DNA of 53,478 nucleotides from Syntrophomonadaceae bacterium (GCA_012520725.1 JAAYNQ010000019.1:1-53478); one strand, 5' to 3'. Shown: positions 27,149-36,561, numbered from the stretch's first letter. Notes: a model not told the origin generated them from the letters alone. A program made the numbers and translations.

Positions 27149-27234
27149 TCTTTTCTCCCCCCTTCCTGCAGTGGCGTTTGATAATTAGTTTCTTCTTCTC
27201 TCCTGTTATCCGAGCTGTCACCTAAAACGTAAAT

Positions 27235-27257
27235 CAAAGCCCTTTAGGCAGGCTTTG
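27235..27257 (-). promoter_or_regulatory. Small hairpin between atpI and atpB
   Basis: CAAAGCC (27235-27241) pairs with GGCTTTG (27251-27257) about 15 bp after the atpI stop, with a loosely T-rich tail. It could be a partial terminator or processing site inside the atp leader region. Confidence 0.4.
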
Positions 27258-27271
27258 ACTGCTAACAAGGA

Positions 27272-27523
27272 TTATTTGGTTTCCTTTTTATGCTGATCTG
27301 TTTTTTTACGCTGCTCTGCGTTCATGCGATCCCACATTACTTTGATAGCGGTGGCCATCCCCAATAGCACACCAATTGCAGTAAACTTGGGCCCGGTACC
27401 ATATTTTTGATCCAACCACCATCCGCCGTATCCGCAAAATCCTACCGCAGCGGCTATGGTTGTAACCAGATTAATAGCTTCACTGAGGCTTTTGGCCCAG
27501 TTTTTCTTCTTTTTTTCTGACAT
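27272..27523 (-). CDS. AtpI/AtpZ-type small membrane protein of the ATP synthase operon
   Basis: This 83-aa protein has two transmembrane helices (about 17-37 and 47-64) joined by GYGGWWLDQKYGTGP, the typical short motif of the AtpZ/AtpI family, and charged ends rich in lysine. Members help c-ring assembly or may move magnesium. It is the first gene of the atp operon, with ATG 27523 about 140 nt after the proposed promoter. The larger AtpI found in some operons is not seen. The family is confident; the exact role is not. Confidence 0.85.
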   Translation of the reverse strand: MSEKKKKNWAKSLSEAINLVTTIAAAVGFCGYGGWWLDQKYGTGPKFTAIGVLLGMATAIKVMWDRMNAEQRKKTDQHKKETK

Positions 27524-27661
27524 GATTTACACCTTTTTGTAGGTCCTCACATTCCCTCTTCTCTATTCGGCATAAAAATCCAAAATCCTTCTAGCTAAAT
27601 TTATACACTCTTACTCAAGTATAATAAACTTCGAGGGTGAAGACACAAAATCCTTTCGTGA

Positions 27662-27691
27662 ATTATACATTTTATTGAGATTTATTGTCGA
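27662..27691 (-). promoter_or_regulatory. Probable promoter of the atp operon
   Basis: On the minus strand TCGACA (27691-27686) and an extended TG-TATAAT (-10 at 27667-27662) are separated by 18 bp. The site overlaps the region just past the MazG-like gene. It would give a leader of about 130 nt before atpI. Confidence 0.6.
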
Positions 27692-27703
27692 AAATTTCTT
27701 CCG

Positions 27704-28015
27704 TTATCGGGACAAGTACCCCTTTTGTCTTAACTTGGCCAAGTGCGCCTCCAAGGCGCTATCGATATCAACCCCGAACTCTTCCTCCATAACGAACATC
27801 ATGGTAACCGCAGTCTGGGCTACATCCAGCAATTCCCGGGCAATTTCCTCCACAATGGTATTGTGGTCCATCTTAATTTTTTCTCCGCTAAGACCCCGAT
27901 ATTTTCCTATAACCTGGGCCAATTCTCCTGTTTCTTCCATAAGTTTCAAGGCGGTGGATTCCAGAGTAGGTGATAACTGATTGAGTTTTGGTAGTGACAG
28001 GGTTTTACTATCCAT
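27704..28015 (-). CDS. MazG-like nucleotide pyrophosphohydrolase
   Basis: All-alpha NTP pyrophosphatases of this type hydrolyse (d)NTPs to monophosphates and may clear damaged nucleotides. The 103-aa protein has the metal-binding EExxE motif (E27-E28-x2-E31 in KLMEETGELAQ) and the second acidic motif in IARELLDVAQ, in a single-domain layout. The start is put at ATG 28015, with GGGAG at about 8 nt. The open frame extends 57 bp further, without a good ribosome site. It lies between glyA and the atp promoter. The substrate cannot be deduced. Confidence 0.8.
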   Translation of the reverse strand: MDSKTLSLPKLNQLSPTLESTALKLMEETGELAQVIGKYRGLSGEKIKMDHNTIVEEIARELLDVAQTAVTMMFVMEEEFGVDIDSALEAHLAKLRQKGYLSR

Positions 28016-28095
28016 TCTAAATGCTCCCATCCTAGTATAGTGAGAAAGCGGGAATTCCAATTCCCTTGACACAGGGGCTTAAATAATTTTCGGAT

Positions 28096-29340
28096 CTAGT
28101 ACAGTGGGTATTTTTGGCACAATTCTTTAACCATCAGGCGTACTTCAGCCAGTACTGTCTCCTGCCTGGCATTGCTTAAAGCCTGGGCAATAGCCAATCC
28201 CACTTGTTTCATATCATCGGGGGTAAAGCCCCGACTGGTAAGAGCAGGAGTCCCCAGGCGAATTCCACTAGTAATGAAGGGGGTTTCCGGATCAAAGGGA
28301 ATGGTGTTTTTATTTACTGTAATGTTAACCGATTCCAAAATAGCTTCAGCTTCTTTGCCGTTGAGGCTTTTGGGGCGAACATCCACCAGCATCAGATGAT
28401 TGTCAGTTCCTCCTGATACTAGTCTCAAGCCGTTCTCCACCAAAGATTGGGCCAGAGCCTGGGCATTTTGGACAATATTTTCTTGGTATTGTTTAAACTC
28501 TTCCGAAAGGGCTTCTTTAAAGCAAACAGCTTTGGCGGCAATAACATGCATCAATGGCCCCCCCTGAATACCCGGGAAAACAGCGCTATCTATCTTTCTG
28601 GCCCATTCCTGAGCGCAAAGAATAATCCCCCCCCGAGGACCGCGCAGGGTCTTATGGGTGGTGGAACTGACAAAATCAGCATACTCAACTGGGTTGGGAT
28701 GTAATCCTGCTGCAACCAGACCAGCAATATGAGCCATATCTACAAAGAGGTATGCTCCCACCTCATCGGCTATTTCCCTGAACTTTTTAAAGTCAATAAC
28801 ACGAGGATAGGCACTAGCTCCCGCCACAATCATGCGGGGACGTGTTTTTATGGCCAGGTCCCGCAAGTGATCATAATCAATGGTTTCGCTTTGGGGGTCT
28901 ACCCCATATTCAACAAATTTATAATTCTTGCCGGAAAAATTGACCGGGCTGCCATGGGTGAGATGTCCCCCATGGCTGAGGTTCATTCCCATAACCGTAT
29001 CACCGGGGTTCAAGGCGGCAAAGTACACGGCCATGTTGGCTTGAGCCCCTGAGTGGGGTTGAACATTGGCGTGTTCAGCCCCGAACAATTCCTTAGCTCT
29101 CTGCCGGGCCAATTCTTCCGCCACGTCAACGTATTCACAGCCTCCGTAATAACGCTTGCCCGGATACCCTTCCGCATATTTATTGGTCATCACACAGCCC
29201 TGGGCGGCCATTACTGCTCGGGATACGAAATTCTCCGAGGCTATAAGTTCCAGTTTATTATTTTGCCTCAATTCCTCTTGTCGAATAGCCTCCGCTATCT
29301 CCGGATCAACCGGCTGAACATACTTATCAATATAATCCAC
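28096..29340 (-). CDS. glyA: Serine hydroxymethyltransferase
   Basis: This PLP enzyme interconverts serine and glycine while charging tetrahydrofolate with a one-carbon unit. The 414-aa chain has the PLP lysine K230 in [14 protein letters not shown], plus QPHSGAQAN and [10 protein letters not shown]. The GTG start at 29340 has GGAAGGGAG upstream and overlaps the rpiB end by 14 bp, so the two are co-translated. The ywl-glyA order resembles Bacillus. Certain. Confidence 0.98.
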   Translation of the reverse strand: MDYIDKYVQPVDPEIAEAIRQEELRQNNKLELIASENFVSRAVMAAQGCVMTNKYAEGYPGKRYYGGCEYVDVAEELARQRAKELFGAEHANVQPHSGAQANMAVYFAALNPGDTVMGMNLSHGGHLTHGSPVNFSGKNYKFVEYGVDPQSETIDYDHLRDLAIKTRPRMIVAGASAYPRVIDFKKFREIADEVGAYLFVDMAHIAGLVAAGLHPNPVEYADFVSSTTHKTLRGPRGGIILCAQEWARKIDSAVFPGIQGGPLMHVIAAKAVCFKEALSEEFKQYQENIVQNAQALAQSLVENGLRLVSGGTDNHLMLVDVRPKSLNGKEAEAILESVNITVNKNTIPFDPETPFITSGIRLGTPALTSRGFTPDDMKQVGLAIAQALSNARQETVLAEVRLMVKELCQKYPLY

Positions 29341-29797
29341 TGGCTTGACTCCCTTCCTGACATTTTATTTCCAGACTACCTATTTTTTCTATTCTAAGTT
29401 GGTGTCTACCTCCTTGAAACTTGGTATTGATAAAAGTTTTTATCATGGCTAGAGCAATGCCACTACCACTTACCCGGGATCCAATAGCTATTATGTTGGC
29501 GTCATTGTGTTCCCGGGCCATGGCCGCTGAATAAGGATCATGGCACAGAGCTGCTCTTATTCCCCGTATTTTGTTGGCAGCTATGGAAATTCCTATACCG
29601 GTCCCACAGATCAAAATACCCAGGATATTTTCCTCCAGTACCTTATGAGCTACTTTTTCTGCAATATCAGGATAATCAACGGATTGGCTGCTATAAGTAC
29701 CACAATCAATAAGCTGGTGGTTTTCCTGCTGAAGTGCGGTGATTATTTCCTGCTTCAGAGAAAAACCGGCGTGGTCACTGCCTATCGCTAATATCAT
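29327..29797 (-). CDS. rpiB: Ribose-5-phosphate isomerase B
   Basis: RpiB interconverts ribulose 5-phosphate and ribose 5-phosphate in the pentose phosphate pathway. The 156-aa chain has the GSDHAGF opening (D8, H9), the catalytic cysteine C64 in ILICGTGIG, and the anion-binding GTGIG loop. The length is slightly above the family average because of a short tail overlapping glyA. ATG 29797 has GGGGTG upstream. The position between ywlE and glyA matches B. subtilis ywlF. A sugar other than ribose, such as allose, is possible but unlikely here. Confidence 0.95.
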   Translation of the reverse strand: MILAIGSDHAGFSLKQEIITALQQENHQLIDCGTYSSQSVDYPDIAEKVAHKVLEENILGILICGTGIGISIAANKIRGIRAALCHDPYSAAMAREHNDANIIAIGSRVSGSGIALAMIKTFINTKFQGGRHQLRIEKIGSLEIKCQEGSQASGLY

Positions 29798-29818
29798 CAG
29801 CTAATTTCACCCCTTTTA

Positions 29819-30295
29819 TTATTTGAGACCCCGGGATAACTTTTTTATTACTCCCTCCAGCATGGACTCTAGCTGTTCAGCACTTCTTTTATAAGATTCT
29901 TTACCCATTCCGAATGGATCCGATACTTCCTGTCCCTGGTATCCAGCCCATTCACTGAGGATAAAAGTCTTATCCCTACTGCTTTGATATCTTTCCACCA
30001 TCTGATGGTAGTGATCCCGAGTCATAACCAGTATCAAATCTGCCTCATCCACCAGCTCTTGATTTAGCCGCCGGGAACGGTGCCCGGACAAATCGATAGC
30101 ATATTCTTCCCTCATTACCTCCAGGGCCTCTGGAGATGCAGGCAATCCATCCGCTGCCCATATTCCGGCTGAACTGGCCTGGTATTCATAGGCCAGGCTT
30201 CCCCCTTCCCGGCAGCTTAAGAATCGGGTGAAAAGCTCCTTGGCCATTGGACTTCTGCAAGTGTTTCCACTACATACAAAAAGAACCTTTTTCAC
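29819..30295 (-). CDS. ywlE: Low-molecular-weight protein-arginine phosphatase (YwlE type)
   Basis: The 158-aa protein has the LMW-phosphatase loop C8-S-G-N-T-C-R14 and the general-acid loop SDPFGMG. Thr12 sits at the position that in YwlE confers phosphoarginine rather than phosphotyrosine specificity, so I predict an arginine phosphatase reversing McsB. I choose GTG 30295 because GAGGGGGAG lies 5 nt before it and the protein then opens VKKVLFVCSGNTCRS like its relatives. An ATG 18 bp upstream overlaps mntP and contains that ribosome site. The neighbours are mntP and rpiB, as in the ywl cluster of Bacillus. Confidence 0.9.
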   Translation of the reverse strand: MKKVLFVCSGNTCRSPMAKELFTRFLSCREGGSLAYEYQASSAGIWAADGLPASPEALEVMREEYAIDLSGHRSRRLNQELVDEADLILVMTRDHYHQMVERYQSSRDKTFILSEWAGYQGQEVSDPFGMGKESYKRSAEQLESMLEGVIKKLSRGLK

Positions 30296-30309
30296 CTTGC
30301 TCCCCCTCT

Positions 30310-30897
30310 TCATAAAACAATTTTAATAGCCAGCAGGATCAATATAACCCCACCTATCATTTGAGCATAACGGCCCACCAGAGTTCCTAATGCCTTACCG
30401 CTTCTGAAACCGATCAAGGTCATAGCCCCAGCCGTTATTCCCATTATCGATACGCTCAATAATAATGGTATTTGCTCAGTACCCAAACTAAAACCTATGG
30501 CCAGGGCATCCATACTTACCGAGGCAGTCAACAGCAAAAAATTGCCGGGGGCAGATGCTTCTCTTTTTTCCTCTGATTTCAATAGTTGATGGGCTTGTTT
30601 AAAGCTCAGTGACTGCTTTTTCACTTCTCTATAGCCTTCCCGGATAAAAGATACCCCCACATAGGCCAGAACCAAGGCCCCTAGCCAGCTGGCCCATAGA
30701 CCTAGTATTTTACCCACAGTATAACCAAGGGTTAAGCCTATGATGGGCATGAGCACGTGAAATACTGCTACTGCCAAGGCAAACTTGTATTCATAGCTTC
30801 TGCTGCTCCCCTTTAAACCCATGACCAAAGCCAGGGAAAAGGCATCCATTCCTAATACCAGAGCCACCAGTAATACGGTTATCACTTGACCTGACAT
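30310..30897 (-). CDS. mntP: Manganese efflux pump, MntP family
   Basis: MntP exports excess Mn2+ across the cytoplasmic membrane. The 195-aa protein has six predicted transmembrane helices in two repeats, each with the family aspartate motif (GMDAFSLALVMG near 16-27 and SMDALAIGFSLG in the second half). A charged cytoplasmic loop rich in Lys and Glu (about 92-116) separates the halves. ATG 30897 has AAGGAG upstream. It is in the place of B. subtilis ywlD. No yybP-ykoY-type manganese riboswitch is apparent in the short 47-bp gap upstream. Confidence 0.9.
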   Translation of the reverse strand: MSGQVITVLLVALVLGMDAFSLALVMGLKGSSRSYEYKFALAVAVFHVLMPIIGLTLGYTVGKILGLWASWLGALVLAYVGVSFIREGYREVKKQSLSFKQAHQLLKSEEKREASAPGNFLLLTASVSMDALAIGFSLGTEQIPLLLSVSIMGITAGAMTLIGFRSGKALGTLVGRYAQMIGGVILILLAIKIVL

Positions 30898-30944
30898 ATA
30901 GTCACCGCTCCTTATTCTATATAAGATAAGGTTTTAGCAATCTT

Positions 30945-31928
30945 TCAATCCTGGGATGATGCTGCTCTAACAATCCTATCAATAATAGTAGCTGCTATTC
31001 CGCCTATAGGGGAGGGCAACGGAGCAAATACCAGCTGATCAATGCCTTCGGCTTCACACTCCCTGATGATAGAATAGAGTTGAACCCCACCCTGCTCCAT
31101 ATCCAGCTCATATTCCAAGTCCAAGGGCAGATGGTGGGTATAGTTTTGTCCGGTATAATTCACCATAGCGGTTTTCTTTTGCTTCGAAGCGGCCTCCTGC
31201 AAGATCAAGTCCAATTCCTTGAAATCATGGGCCAGGTATATAGCCAGGGTGGTTAAATAAGGCCGGGCTCCTTTAACCTCCTGAGCCCCCAGCCTTTTGC
31301 CTAAAACCCTTTCAATTCTTTCCAGGGGGATTCCTCCCCGCCTCAGTAACTTATACTCCTCATCCTGCATATCAATTATAGTAGATTCCAGACCTATTCC
31401 AGTGGGGCCGGCATCCAATACCGCTGCAATCCTTCCATCCAGCTCCTCTTTAACATCCTGGGCGGTAATGGGACTAGGCCTCCCATACCGGTTGGCACTA
31501 GGAGCCGCCAGAGGACCGGTCTGATCAATTAAACCCAGGGCTACTCTATGATCCGGCATGCGGAGTCCCACTCCTCTTAACCCCCCTCGAACTATATCCG
31601 GTATGGCTTGAGATGCCGGTAATATTATAGACAAAGGCCCAGGCCAAAATTCCCGCATTAGTTTAAGGGCATCATTGGGCAGCTCTTCCACCAGGGGGTA
31701 GACCTGCTCCAGATTGCTTATATGAACCAGTAAAGGATGCTCGGGTGGTCTTCCTTTGGCCTTAAATATTTTTCCTACTGCCTCCAAGCAGAAGGCATCG
31801 GCACCCAGACCATAAACGGTTTCAGTGGGAAAAGCTACCAGTTCCCGGCTTTTTATCAAGCTGGCTGCCATGTCAATTAATTTTTGCTCTGGGTTAAGGG
31901 GGTCAATCTTAATATAGTGGGTTTTCAT
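30945..31928 (-). CDS. L-threonylcarbamoyladenylate synthase (Sua5/YwlC type)
   Basis: The enzyme makes threonylcarbamoyl-AMP from threonine, bicarbonate and ATP for the t6A modification of ANN-decoding tRNAs. The 327-aa chain is the long Sua5 form. It has an N-terminal YrdC domain (about 1-205, with FPTETVYGLGADA, KAKGRP and APSANRYG) and a C-terminal Sua5 domain (about 230-320). ATG 31928 lies 4 bp after the prmC stop. Bacillus has spoIIR between ywlC and prmC; it is absent here. Confidence 0.93.
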   Translation of the reverse strand: MKTHYIKIDPLNPEQKLIDMAASLIKSRELVAFPTETVYGLGADAFCLEAVGKIFKAKGRPPEHPLLVHISNLEQVYPLVEELPNDALKLMREFWPGPLSIILPASQAIPDIVRGGLRGVGLRMPDHRVALGLIDQTGPLAAPSANRYGRPSPITAQDVKEELDGRIAAVLDAGPTGIGLESTIIDMQDEEYKLLRRGGIPLERIERVLGKRLGAQEVKGARPYLTTLAIYLAHDFKELDLILQEAASKQKKTAMVNYTGQNYTHHLPLDLEYELDMEQGGVQLYSIIRECEAEGIDQLVFAPLPSPIGGIAATIIDRIVRAASSQD

Positions 31929-31932
31929 TGCT

Positions 31933-32778
31933 TCAACCCTTCCTGGCCTTCAGTATACGATCTCGACCGGCCATATCCTTGATGATCTCCACCTGCTGGA
32001 AGCCACTGGCCATCTCTTGGGCCGGCATTCCCTGATGGTAGCCAATTTCTGCAAATAAATAACCGCCGGATTTAAGTTTATCCAGAGCCTGGGGCAATAA
32101 GCGCCGATACAGGTCCAAACCATCGCCGGGAGCCAGTAAAGCCTGGACCGGCTCATAGTCTCTCACCCCGGGGTCCAAAGCCCTATATTCATCAATGGGT
32201 ATGTAAGGCAAATTGGCTACAATTAGGTCCAAGGGCGGATAATCCTGCAGGGGAGCCAATAAATCACCCTGATGAAAATCGATCTCCACCTGATTAGCAG
32301 CTGCATTTAGCCTGGCTATCGATAAGGCTTCTTCTGATATATCAGTGGCCACTACTCGGGATGAAGGAAGATAATGAGCCAGACTTACTGCAATAGCTCC
32401 GGACCCGGTTCCTACATCACATATATGCAGGGATCGCCCCCGACATAAATCCAGAATCTTTTCCACCATGGTCTCGGTATCGGGACGAGGGATCAGTACC
32501 CTGGAATTAACCTGAAATCTCAAGGACATAAATTCCCGGTATCCAACTATATAAGCTACCGGCTCTCCCCTTACCCTTCTTTGAATCAGCTCTTTAAACC
32601 CTTGTCTCTCTTCTTGATTGACCGGTCGGTCATAATCAGCGTAAAGCTGCACTCGATCTTGCCCCAGAGTATGGGCTAAAAGCAACTCCGCTTCCAGCCT
32701 GGGATTGTCCATACCCCGCTCCGAAAAATACCTGGTGGTCCATACCAATAGTTCTTTTATATTCCATCTATTCTCCAC
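31933..32778 (-). CDS. prmC: Release factor glutamine methyltransferase
   Basis: PrmC methylates the glutamine of the GGQ motif in release factors RF1 and RF2. The 281-aa chain has an N-terminal helical domain and a SAM-dependent Rossmann domain with GTGSGAIA (123-130) and the NLPY motif (189-192). GTG 32778 follows the prfA TAA with no gap, and no strong separate ribosome site is visible. Coupling to prfA, its own substrate, is likely. Certain. Confidence 0.96.
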   Translation of the reverse strand: MENRWNIKELLVWTTRYFSERGMDNPRLEAELLLAHTLGQDRVQLYADYDRPVNQEERQGFKELIQRRVRGEPVAYIVGYREFMSLRFQVNSRVLIPRPDTETMVEKILDLCRGRSLHICDVGTGSGAIAVSLAHYLPSSRVVATDISEEALSIARLNAAANQVEIDFHQGDLLAPLQDYPPLDLIVANLPYIPIDEYRALDPGVRDYEPVQALLAPGDGLDLYRRLLPQALDKLKSGGYLFAEIGYHQGMPAQEMASGFQQVEIIKDMAGRDRILKARKG

Positions 32779-33846
32779 TTATTCCACCTGTTTCATACGT
32801 TCGGCCTGATCATGGGCTATCAAAGCCTCTATTATCTCTTTCAGGTCTCCCTCCAATATGCTGTCCAGTTTATGCAGGGTCAGGTTAATTCTATGGTCAC
32901 TAACTCTCCCCTGGGGAAAGTTATAGGTGCGAATACGTTCGCTGCGATCACCGGTACCCACCTGACTACGGCGGGCTCCTGCCAACTCAGCATTTTTCTC
33001 TTCTTCCAGCACTTCCTTTAAACGGGCTCTTAAGACCCGTAAAGCTTTAGCTTTATTCTTATGCTGGGATTTTTCGTCCTGACAGGTTACTACCAGACCG
33101 GTAGGTAGGTGCGTTATGCGCACCGCTGATTGAGTGGTATTCACTGACTGCCCCCCAGGTCCGCTGGAACAATATACATCCACCCTAAGCTCATTGGGGT
33201 CGATTGCCACCTCCACCTCTTCCGCTTCCGGCAGTACTGCCACAGTCGCCGCCGAAGTATGGATCCTGCCCCCGGATTCAGTAGTTGGTACCCGCTGAAC
33301 TCTATGCACCCCTGATTCATACTTGAGTTTGCTATAAACCCCGGGGCCATCCACTACAAAAATAAGTTCCTTAATACCCCCGATATCAGTGAAATGGGAA
33401 TCCATTATATCAATTTTCCAACCCTGGGATTCAGCATAGCGTGAATACATGCGAAACAGATCGTTAGCAAAGAGGGCTGCTTCTTCCCCTCCCGTGCCGG
33501 CTCGTATTTCCATTATTACACTTTTATCATCATCCGGATCCTTGGGCAAGAGCATAATTCTTAATTTTTCTTCCAGTTGTTTTTTCCTATCCCGTAATGA
33601 ATCCATTTCTTCTTCCAGCATCAGCCGAAATTCATCTTCCTGTTCTTCAGCCATCATCTCCCGGGTATCTTTAATCTGCTCCAGTACCGATTTATATTCC
33701 CGGTATTGTAAGACAATTTCATCTAATTCGGAGTGGGCTCGGGCGTACTTTTGAAATTGGCTGGGATCCCCTATTATCTCCGGTTTGCTCATCAATTCCG
33801 TAATTTCATTATACTTTTCTTCTAGACTGTCCAGCTTTTGCAGCAT
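32779..33846 (-). CDS. prfA: Peptide chain release factor 1
   Basis: RF1 reads UAG and UAA and triggers peptide release. The 355-aa chain has the codon-recognition tripeptide region [10 protein letters not shown] (P-T-T at 187-189, the PxT type of RF1) and the catalytic GGQ at 231-233 in [12 protein letters not shown]. No frameshift element like that of prfB is present, as expected. ATG 33846 has GGAGGT upstream. The order rpmE-prfA-prmC is that of Bacillus, without tdk. Certain. Confidence 0.98.
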   Translation of the reverse strand: MLQKLDSLEEKYNEITELMSKPEIIGDPSQFQKYARAHSELDEIVLQYREYKSVLEQIKDTREMMAEEQEDEFRLMLEEEMDSLRDRKKQLEEKLRIMLLPKDPDDDKSVIMEIRAGTGGEEAALFANDLFRMYSRYAESQGWKIDIMDSHFTDIGGIKELIFVVDGPGVYSKLKYESGVHRVQRVPTTESGGRIHTSAATVAVLPEAEEVEVAIDPNELRVDVYCSSGPGGQSVNTTQSAVRITHLPTGLVVTCQDEKSQHKNKAKALRVLRARLKEVLEEEKNAELAGARRSQVGTGDRSERIRTYNFPQGRVSDHRINLTLHKLDSILEGDLKEIIEALIAHDQAERMKQVE

Positions 33847-33861
33847 GGTTTTACCTCCGTA

Positions 33862-33993
33862 TCAATAAGTTCTTAATTCAAAAATAACTTCCTGGGGGAC
33901 GGCCTTAAGCTTGGGGCTGAAATCTTTTTCTATTCTTTCCGTTGCTGCTATACTTTCATACTCTGTACCCAGCCAGCTTAGGCCCTGCGTCAA
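33862..33993 (-). pseudogene. Possible short ORF or gene remnant between rpmE and prfA (doubtful)
   Basis: A frame is open from the stop at 34015-34017 to TGA at 33862. From a TTG at 33993 it would give 43 residues, including EYESIAATERIEKDFSPKLK, with protein-like composition. There is no good ribosome site and no recognisable domain. It may be the tail of a lost gene, since tdk sits here in Bacillus, but I see no thymidine kinase similarity. Confidence 0.2.
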
Positions 33994-34029
33994 TCTCTGC
34001 AGCCTGGTCCAATCTCATTTAATAGCAAA

Positions 34030-34055
34030 ATAGCAGGAACTTCCGCCCCTGCTAT
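34030..34055 (-). terminator. Terminator after rpmE
   Basis: ATAGCAGG (34030-34037) and CCTGCTAT (34048-34055) pair around a GC-rich 10-nt loop. TTTT follows in the minus direction, 4 bp past the rpmE stop. Confidence 0.8.
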
Positions 34056-34058
34056 CGA

Positions 34059-34262
34059 TTATTGCAAACCGTACTTTTTTTTGAAACGCTCTACTCTTCC
34101 TGTGGTATCTACTACTCTGCCTTTATTACCTGTATAAAAGGGGTGGCATTTGGAGCAAATTTCTACTCGAATGTTTTCTTTGGTGGACCCAACCTCAAAT
34201 TCATTCCCACAGGCACACCGAGCTGTAGCCTTAAAGTATTTGGGGTGTATCTTTTCTTTCAC
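34059..34262 (-). CDS. rpmE: Ribosomal protein L31 (zinc-binding form)
   Basis: L31 bridges the ribosomal subunits. The 67-aa protein has C16, C18, C36 and C39, so it is the zinc-containing form that many bacteria replace with a cysteine-free paralogue under zinc starvation. It contains the signature [17 protein letters not shown] and CHPFYTG. GTG 34262 has AGAGGTG at 5 nt. It lies downstream of rho, as in Bacillus, although four minus-strand genes and a plus-strand island now separate them. Certain. Confidence 0.97.
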   Translation of the reverse strand: MKEKIHPKYFKATARCACGNEFEVGSTKENIRVEICSKCHPFYTGNKGRVVDTTGRVERFKKKYGLQ

Positions 34263-34395
34263 TGTTTCACCTCTTTTCAGGCCGCTTTATGATTAAATTA
34301 TGCTTTGTTAAGTCCAGCAGCCAAATAAACTGCAAAAGAAATTATATCAATAAAACGGACAAAACACAAGAATATATTGAATTCCTAGCATTTTT

Positions 34396-34437
34396 CACTT
34401 GAACTGGTCTACCAAGTGTATCATTATAATTAATACA
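34396..34437 (+). promoter_or_regulatory. Promoter and candidate operator of the GntR-ABC unit
   Basis: A perfect TATAAT (34425-34430) lies inside an inverted repeat TGTAT-N11-ATACA (34417-34437), the kind of spaced TGTA/TACA palindrome expected for YtrA-type GntR repressors. TTGAAC at 34399-34404 is a -35 candidate but with a long 20-bp spacer. A second inverted repeat, CACTTG-N11-CAAGTG (34396-34418), overlaps it. Autoregulation is inferred. Confidence 0.5.
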
Positions 34438-34460
34438 GTAGGTTTTAGGTGGTGTATTAA

Positions 34461-34856
34461 GTGTTGTGGTTTAAACTAGAATATCATTCCGGCCAAGCTG
34501 TTTATAAACAGATTTTGAATAATCTGAAAAGGCTTATTATCAGCGGGCAGCTGAAAGCTCATGACCCCCTTCCCTCCATACGGGAAATGGCCCGGGAGTT
34601 GAATGTTAACCCCAATACTGCAGCCCGTGCCTACCGGGAATTGGAACAGCAGGGCTTGATTTATTCCCGGGCTGGAATTGGCAGCTTTATTGCTGAAACC
34701 AAACCGGGTACCCTGGAAGAAAAAGCCCGTGAAACAGTTTATCCCCAATTAAAGCAGCTTATAAGCCTTTCCCACAGCCTTAATCTTTCTTCGGAAAGTC
34801 TAACCCGATTGTTTAATGAGATAGTGCAGGAAATTTATGGAGGTGATAAGCCATGA
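34461..34856 (+). CDS. GntR-family transcriptional regulator (YtrA subfamily)
   Basis: The 131-aa protein has an N-terminal winged helix-turn-helix (LPSIREMARELNVNPNTAARAYRELEQQGLI, about 34-65). Only a short C-terminal helical tail follows, instead of a ligand-binding domain. That size and layout define the YtrA subfamily, which usually represses an adjacent ABC transporter. The GTG start at 34461 has AGGTGG upstream. The gene overlaps the ABC ATPase by 4 bp (ATGA), and a TGTAT/ATACA palindrome covers its -10. The inducing signal is unknown; in related systems cell-wall antibiotics are inducers. Confidence 0.9.
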   Translation: MLWFKLEYHSGQAVYKQILNNLKRLIISGQLKAHDPLPSIREMARELNVNPNTAARAYRELEQQGLIYSRAGIGSFIAETKPGTLEEKARETVYPQLKQLISLSHSLNLSSESLTRLFNEIVQEIYGGDKP

Positions 34857-35746
34857 CGGTACTGCAAGTGGATCAGCTAATAAAAACTTATCCCAGGAGC
34901 AATTTTAAGCTGCAGCTTGATCACCTGGAAGTGGCTGAGGGTAGCATTCTGGGTCTATTAGGAACCAACGGGGCTGGGAAAACCACTCTTTTAAAGCTGA
35001 TGCTGGGTCTGGCTTTTCCCCAGTCTGGCACCATAACTTGGACCAAAAACTACTCTTCTGAGGCTGACTTTGTAATCAAGAATGTCACTTATATGCCGGA
35101 GTACAAAAACTTATATCCTCATTTTAGTGTAGGCCACATGCTGAAATTAGCTTCCACTTCTATTCCTGGCTGGAGTGAAAAGAAAGCCAAGCATTTGCTC
35201 CCTATTTTTCCCGTGGATCTGAGCAAGAAGATCTCCACTCTATCCTATGGAGAAAAGACCAGTTTATATGCTCTTATCACTTTGGCCAAAGATGTTCCTT
35301 ATATTATACTGGATGAACCTTCCAGAGGCCTGGATCCGGTCATACAGGAAAGATTGTTGAAACAAGTAAAAATGGCCAGTCAGGATGGTAAAACAGTGAT
35401 TTTTTCTTCCCATAACTTGGCCGAGATAGAAGAATGTGCGGATTGTACGGCTATAATCAAGGATGGCCGCATTATTATCCATGACTACCTGGATAATTTA
35501 AAGTCTTCTCTATTTATGCTGGTATTAGCCGGGAACCAGGAATTGCCGGCCGGAGAAGGTTCAGAATATTTCTTGCTGGCTCATAGCAGTCAGCCGGGGC
35601 AAAATGCCTTTTTGTGTCAGGCGGATGAATCTGTTCGCTTTTCCCTTAACGGAAGGTTCACGATATATGATGTTAGCTTGAAGGATATTTTTTTATCTGT
35701 CAACGAAGGGGGGATGCAATATGAATCTTTTAATCAAAGAGTTTAG
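34853..35746 (+). CDS. ABC transporter ATP-binding protein
   Basis: The 297-aa ATPase has Walker A GTNGAGKTT (37-45), a divergent signature LSYGEK in place of LSGGQ, Walker B YIILDEP, and the switch histidine in SSHNLAEIEE. The Q-loop region reads YMPEYKNLYPHFSVG. A C-terminal 80-residue extension is typical of drug or antimicrobial-peptide exporters of the ABC-2 type. ATG 34853 has GGAGGTGAT, a near-perfect ribosome site. It partners with the permease that overlaps its 3' end by 26 bp. The substrate is unknown. Confidence 0.93.
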   Translation: MTVLQVDQLIKTYPRSNFKLQLDHLEVAEGSILGLLGTNGAGKTTLLKLMLGLAFPQSGTITWTKNYSSEADFVIKNVTYMPEYKNLYPHFSVGHMLKLASTSIPGWSEKKAKHLLPIFPVDLSKKISTLSYGEKTSLYALITLAKDVPYIILDEPSRGLDPVIQERLLKQVKMASQDGKTVIFSSHNLAEIEECADCTAIIKDGRIIIHDYLDNLKSSLFMLVLAGNQELPAGEGSEYFLLAHSSQPGQNAFLCQADESVRFSLNGRFTIYDVSLKDIFLSVNEGGMQYESFNQRV

Positions 35747-36509
35747 CGAATTGAAGAACCGCTTTTTGGTACTGGCTTTGCTAATTATTCTTATGGGTTA
35801 TTTTATCCTGGCCTATTACGATTTTTTCCTGTCCTTGATAGATATCAACAGCATCAGAGAAGGGCTGGCAGCTTTTCCTTTAAGCCGGTATATGGATACC
35901 GCAGCCTTGATTGAACAGTTGAACCTGATGCTCAATGATATGGATTTTTATCTCTGGTCACAGTGGATGGGTAAAAATCTCTACCAGTTGATTATTCTGA
36001 GTACCATTCTCTTAGGCTTTTCCTCCTTCGCCCGGGAAAGGGAACAAGAGACCATGAGTTTTCTGCTCAGCAACTTCAGCCGCCGGCATATATTCTTAAG
36101 CAAGATCCTGGCTGGGGGCATACTTTTACTCGGACTAACCGCCATCGGCTGTGGATTCCCTTTTTTTATGGCTTCCAGCTCTACTTATTCTTATACCTGG
36201 CCTTTGGCCTGGGCCTATTTTTGGCATCTGGGAATAGCCGCCATTTTCTTGTACTCGGGGATTATACTCTTTTCCCTTTTATCCCAGGATATAGTTAAAC
36301 CACTGATTCTATCGATATTTTTCTTGATACTATTATCATTGCCCAAATTTAACGAAGCACTGGCTTCATGGTATCTATATCGGTATATGACCGGGTTCGA
36401 TATTTTTGTTGGCCATGGCATCCTTTATCAAGCCTTGCTGATAATAGCACTGCTGTCAACCGCCCTTTTTACATTAAGCTGGCGGATATTCAAGCAGCAG
36501 GATTATTAA
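35721..36509 (+). CDS. ABC-2 type permease
   Basis: The 262-aa membrane protein has about six transmembrane helices (first at about 13-32, last at about 232-250). A large extracytoplasmic loop follows the first helix, the usual form of ABC-2 permeases. The segment SSFAREREQETMSFLLSNFSR resembles the coupling helix found in this family. ATG 35721 lies inside the ATPase gene behind AAGGGGGG. Together the regulator, ATPase and permease form a complete YtrA-type exporter operon. Confidence 0.88.
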   Translation: MNLLIKEFSELKNRFLVLALLIILMGYFILAYYDFFLSLIDINSIREGLAAFPLSRYMDTAALIEQLNLMLNDMDFYLWSQWMGKNLYQLIILSTILLGFSSFAREREQETMSFLLSNFSRRHIFLSKILAGGILLLGLTAIGCGFPFFMASSSTYSYTWPLAWAYFWHLGIAAIFLYSGIILFSLLSQDIVKPLILSIFFLILLSLPKFNEALASWYLYRYMTGFDIFVGHGILYQALLIIALLSTALFTLSWRIFKQQDY

Positions 36510-36561
36510 TATAAAATACGGAGATAAGACAAATTGCCTAAAGTATAAGGAGGAATGCTGA

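Noticed and set aside
30898-30944. Manganese riboswitch for mntP
   Set aside because: The 47-bp gap cannot hold a yybP-ykoY aptamer.
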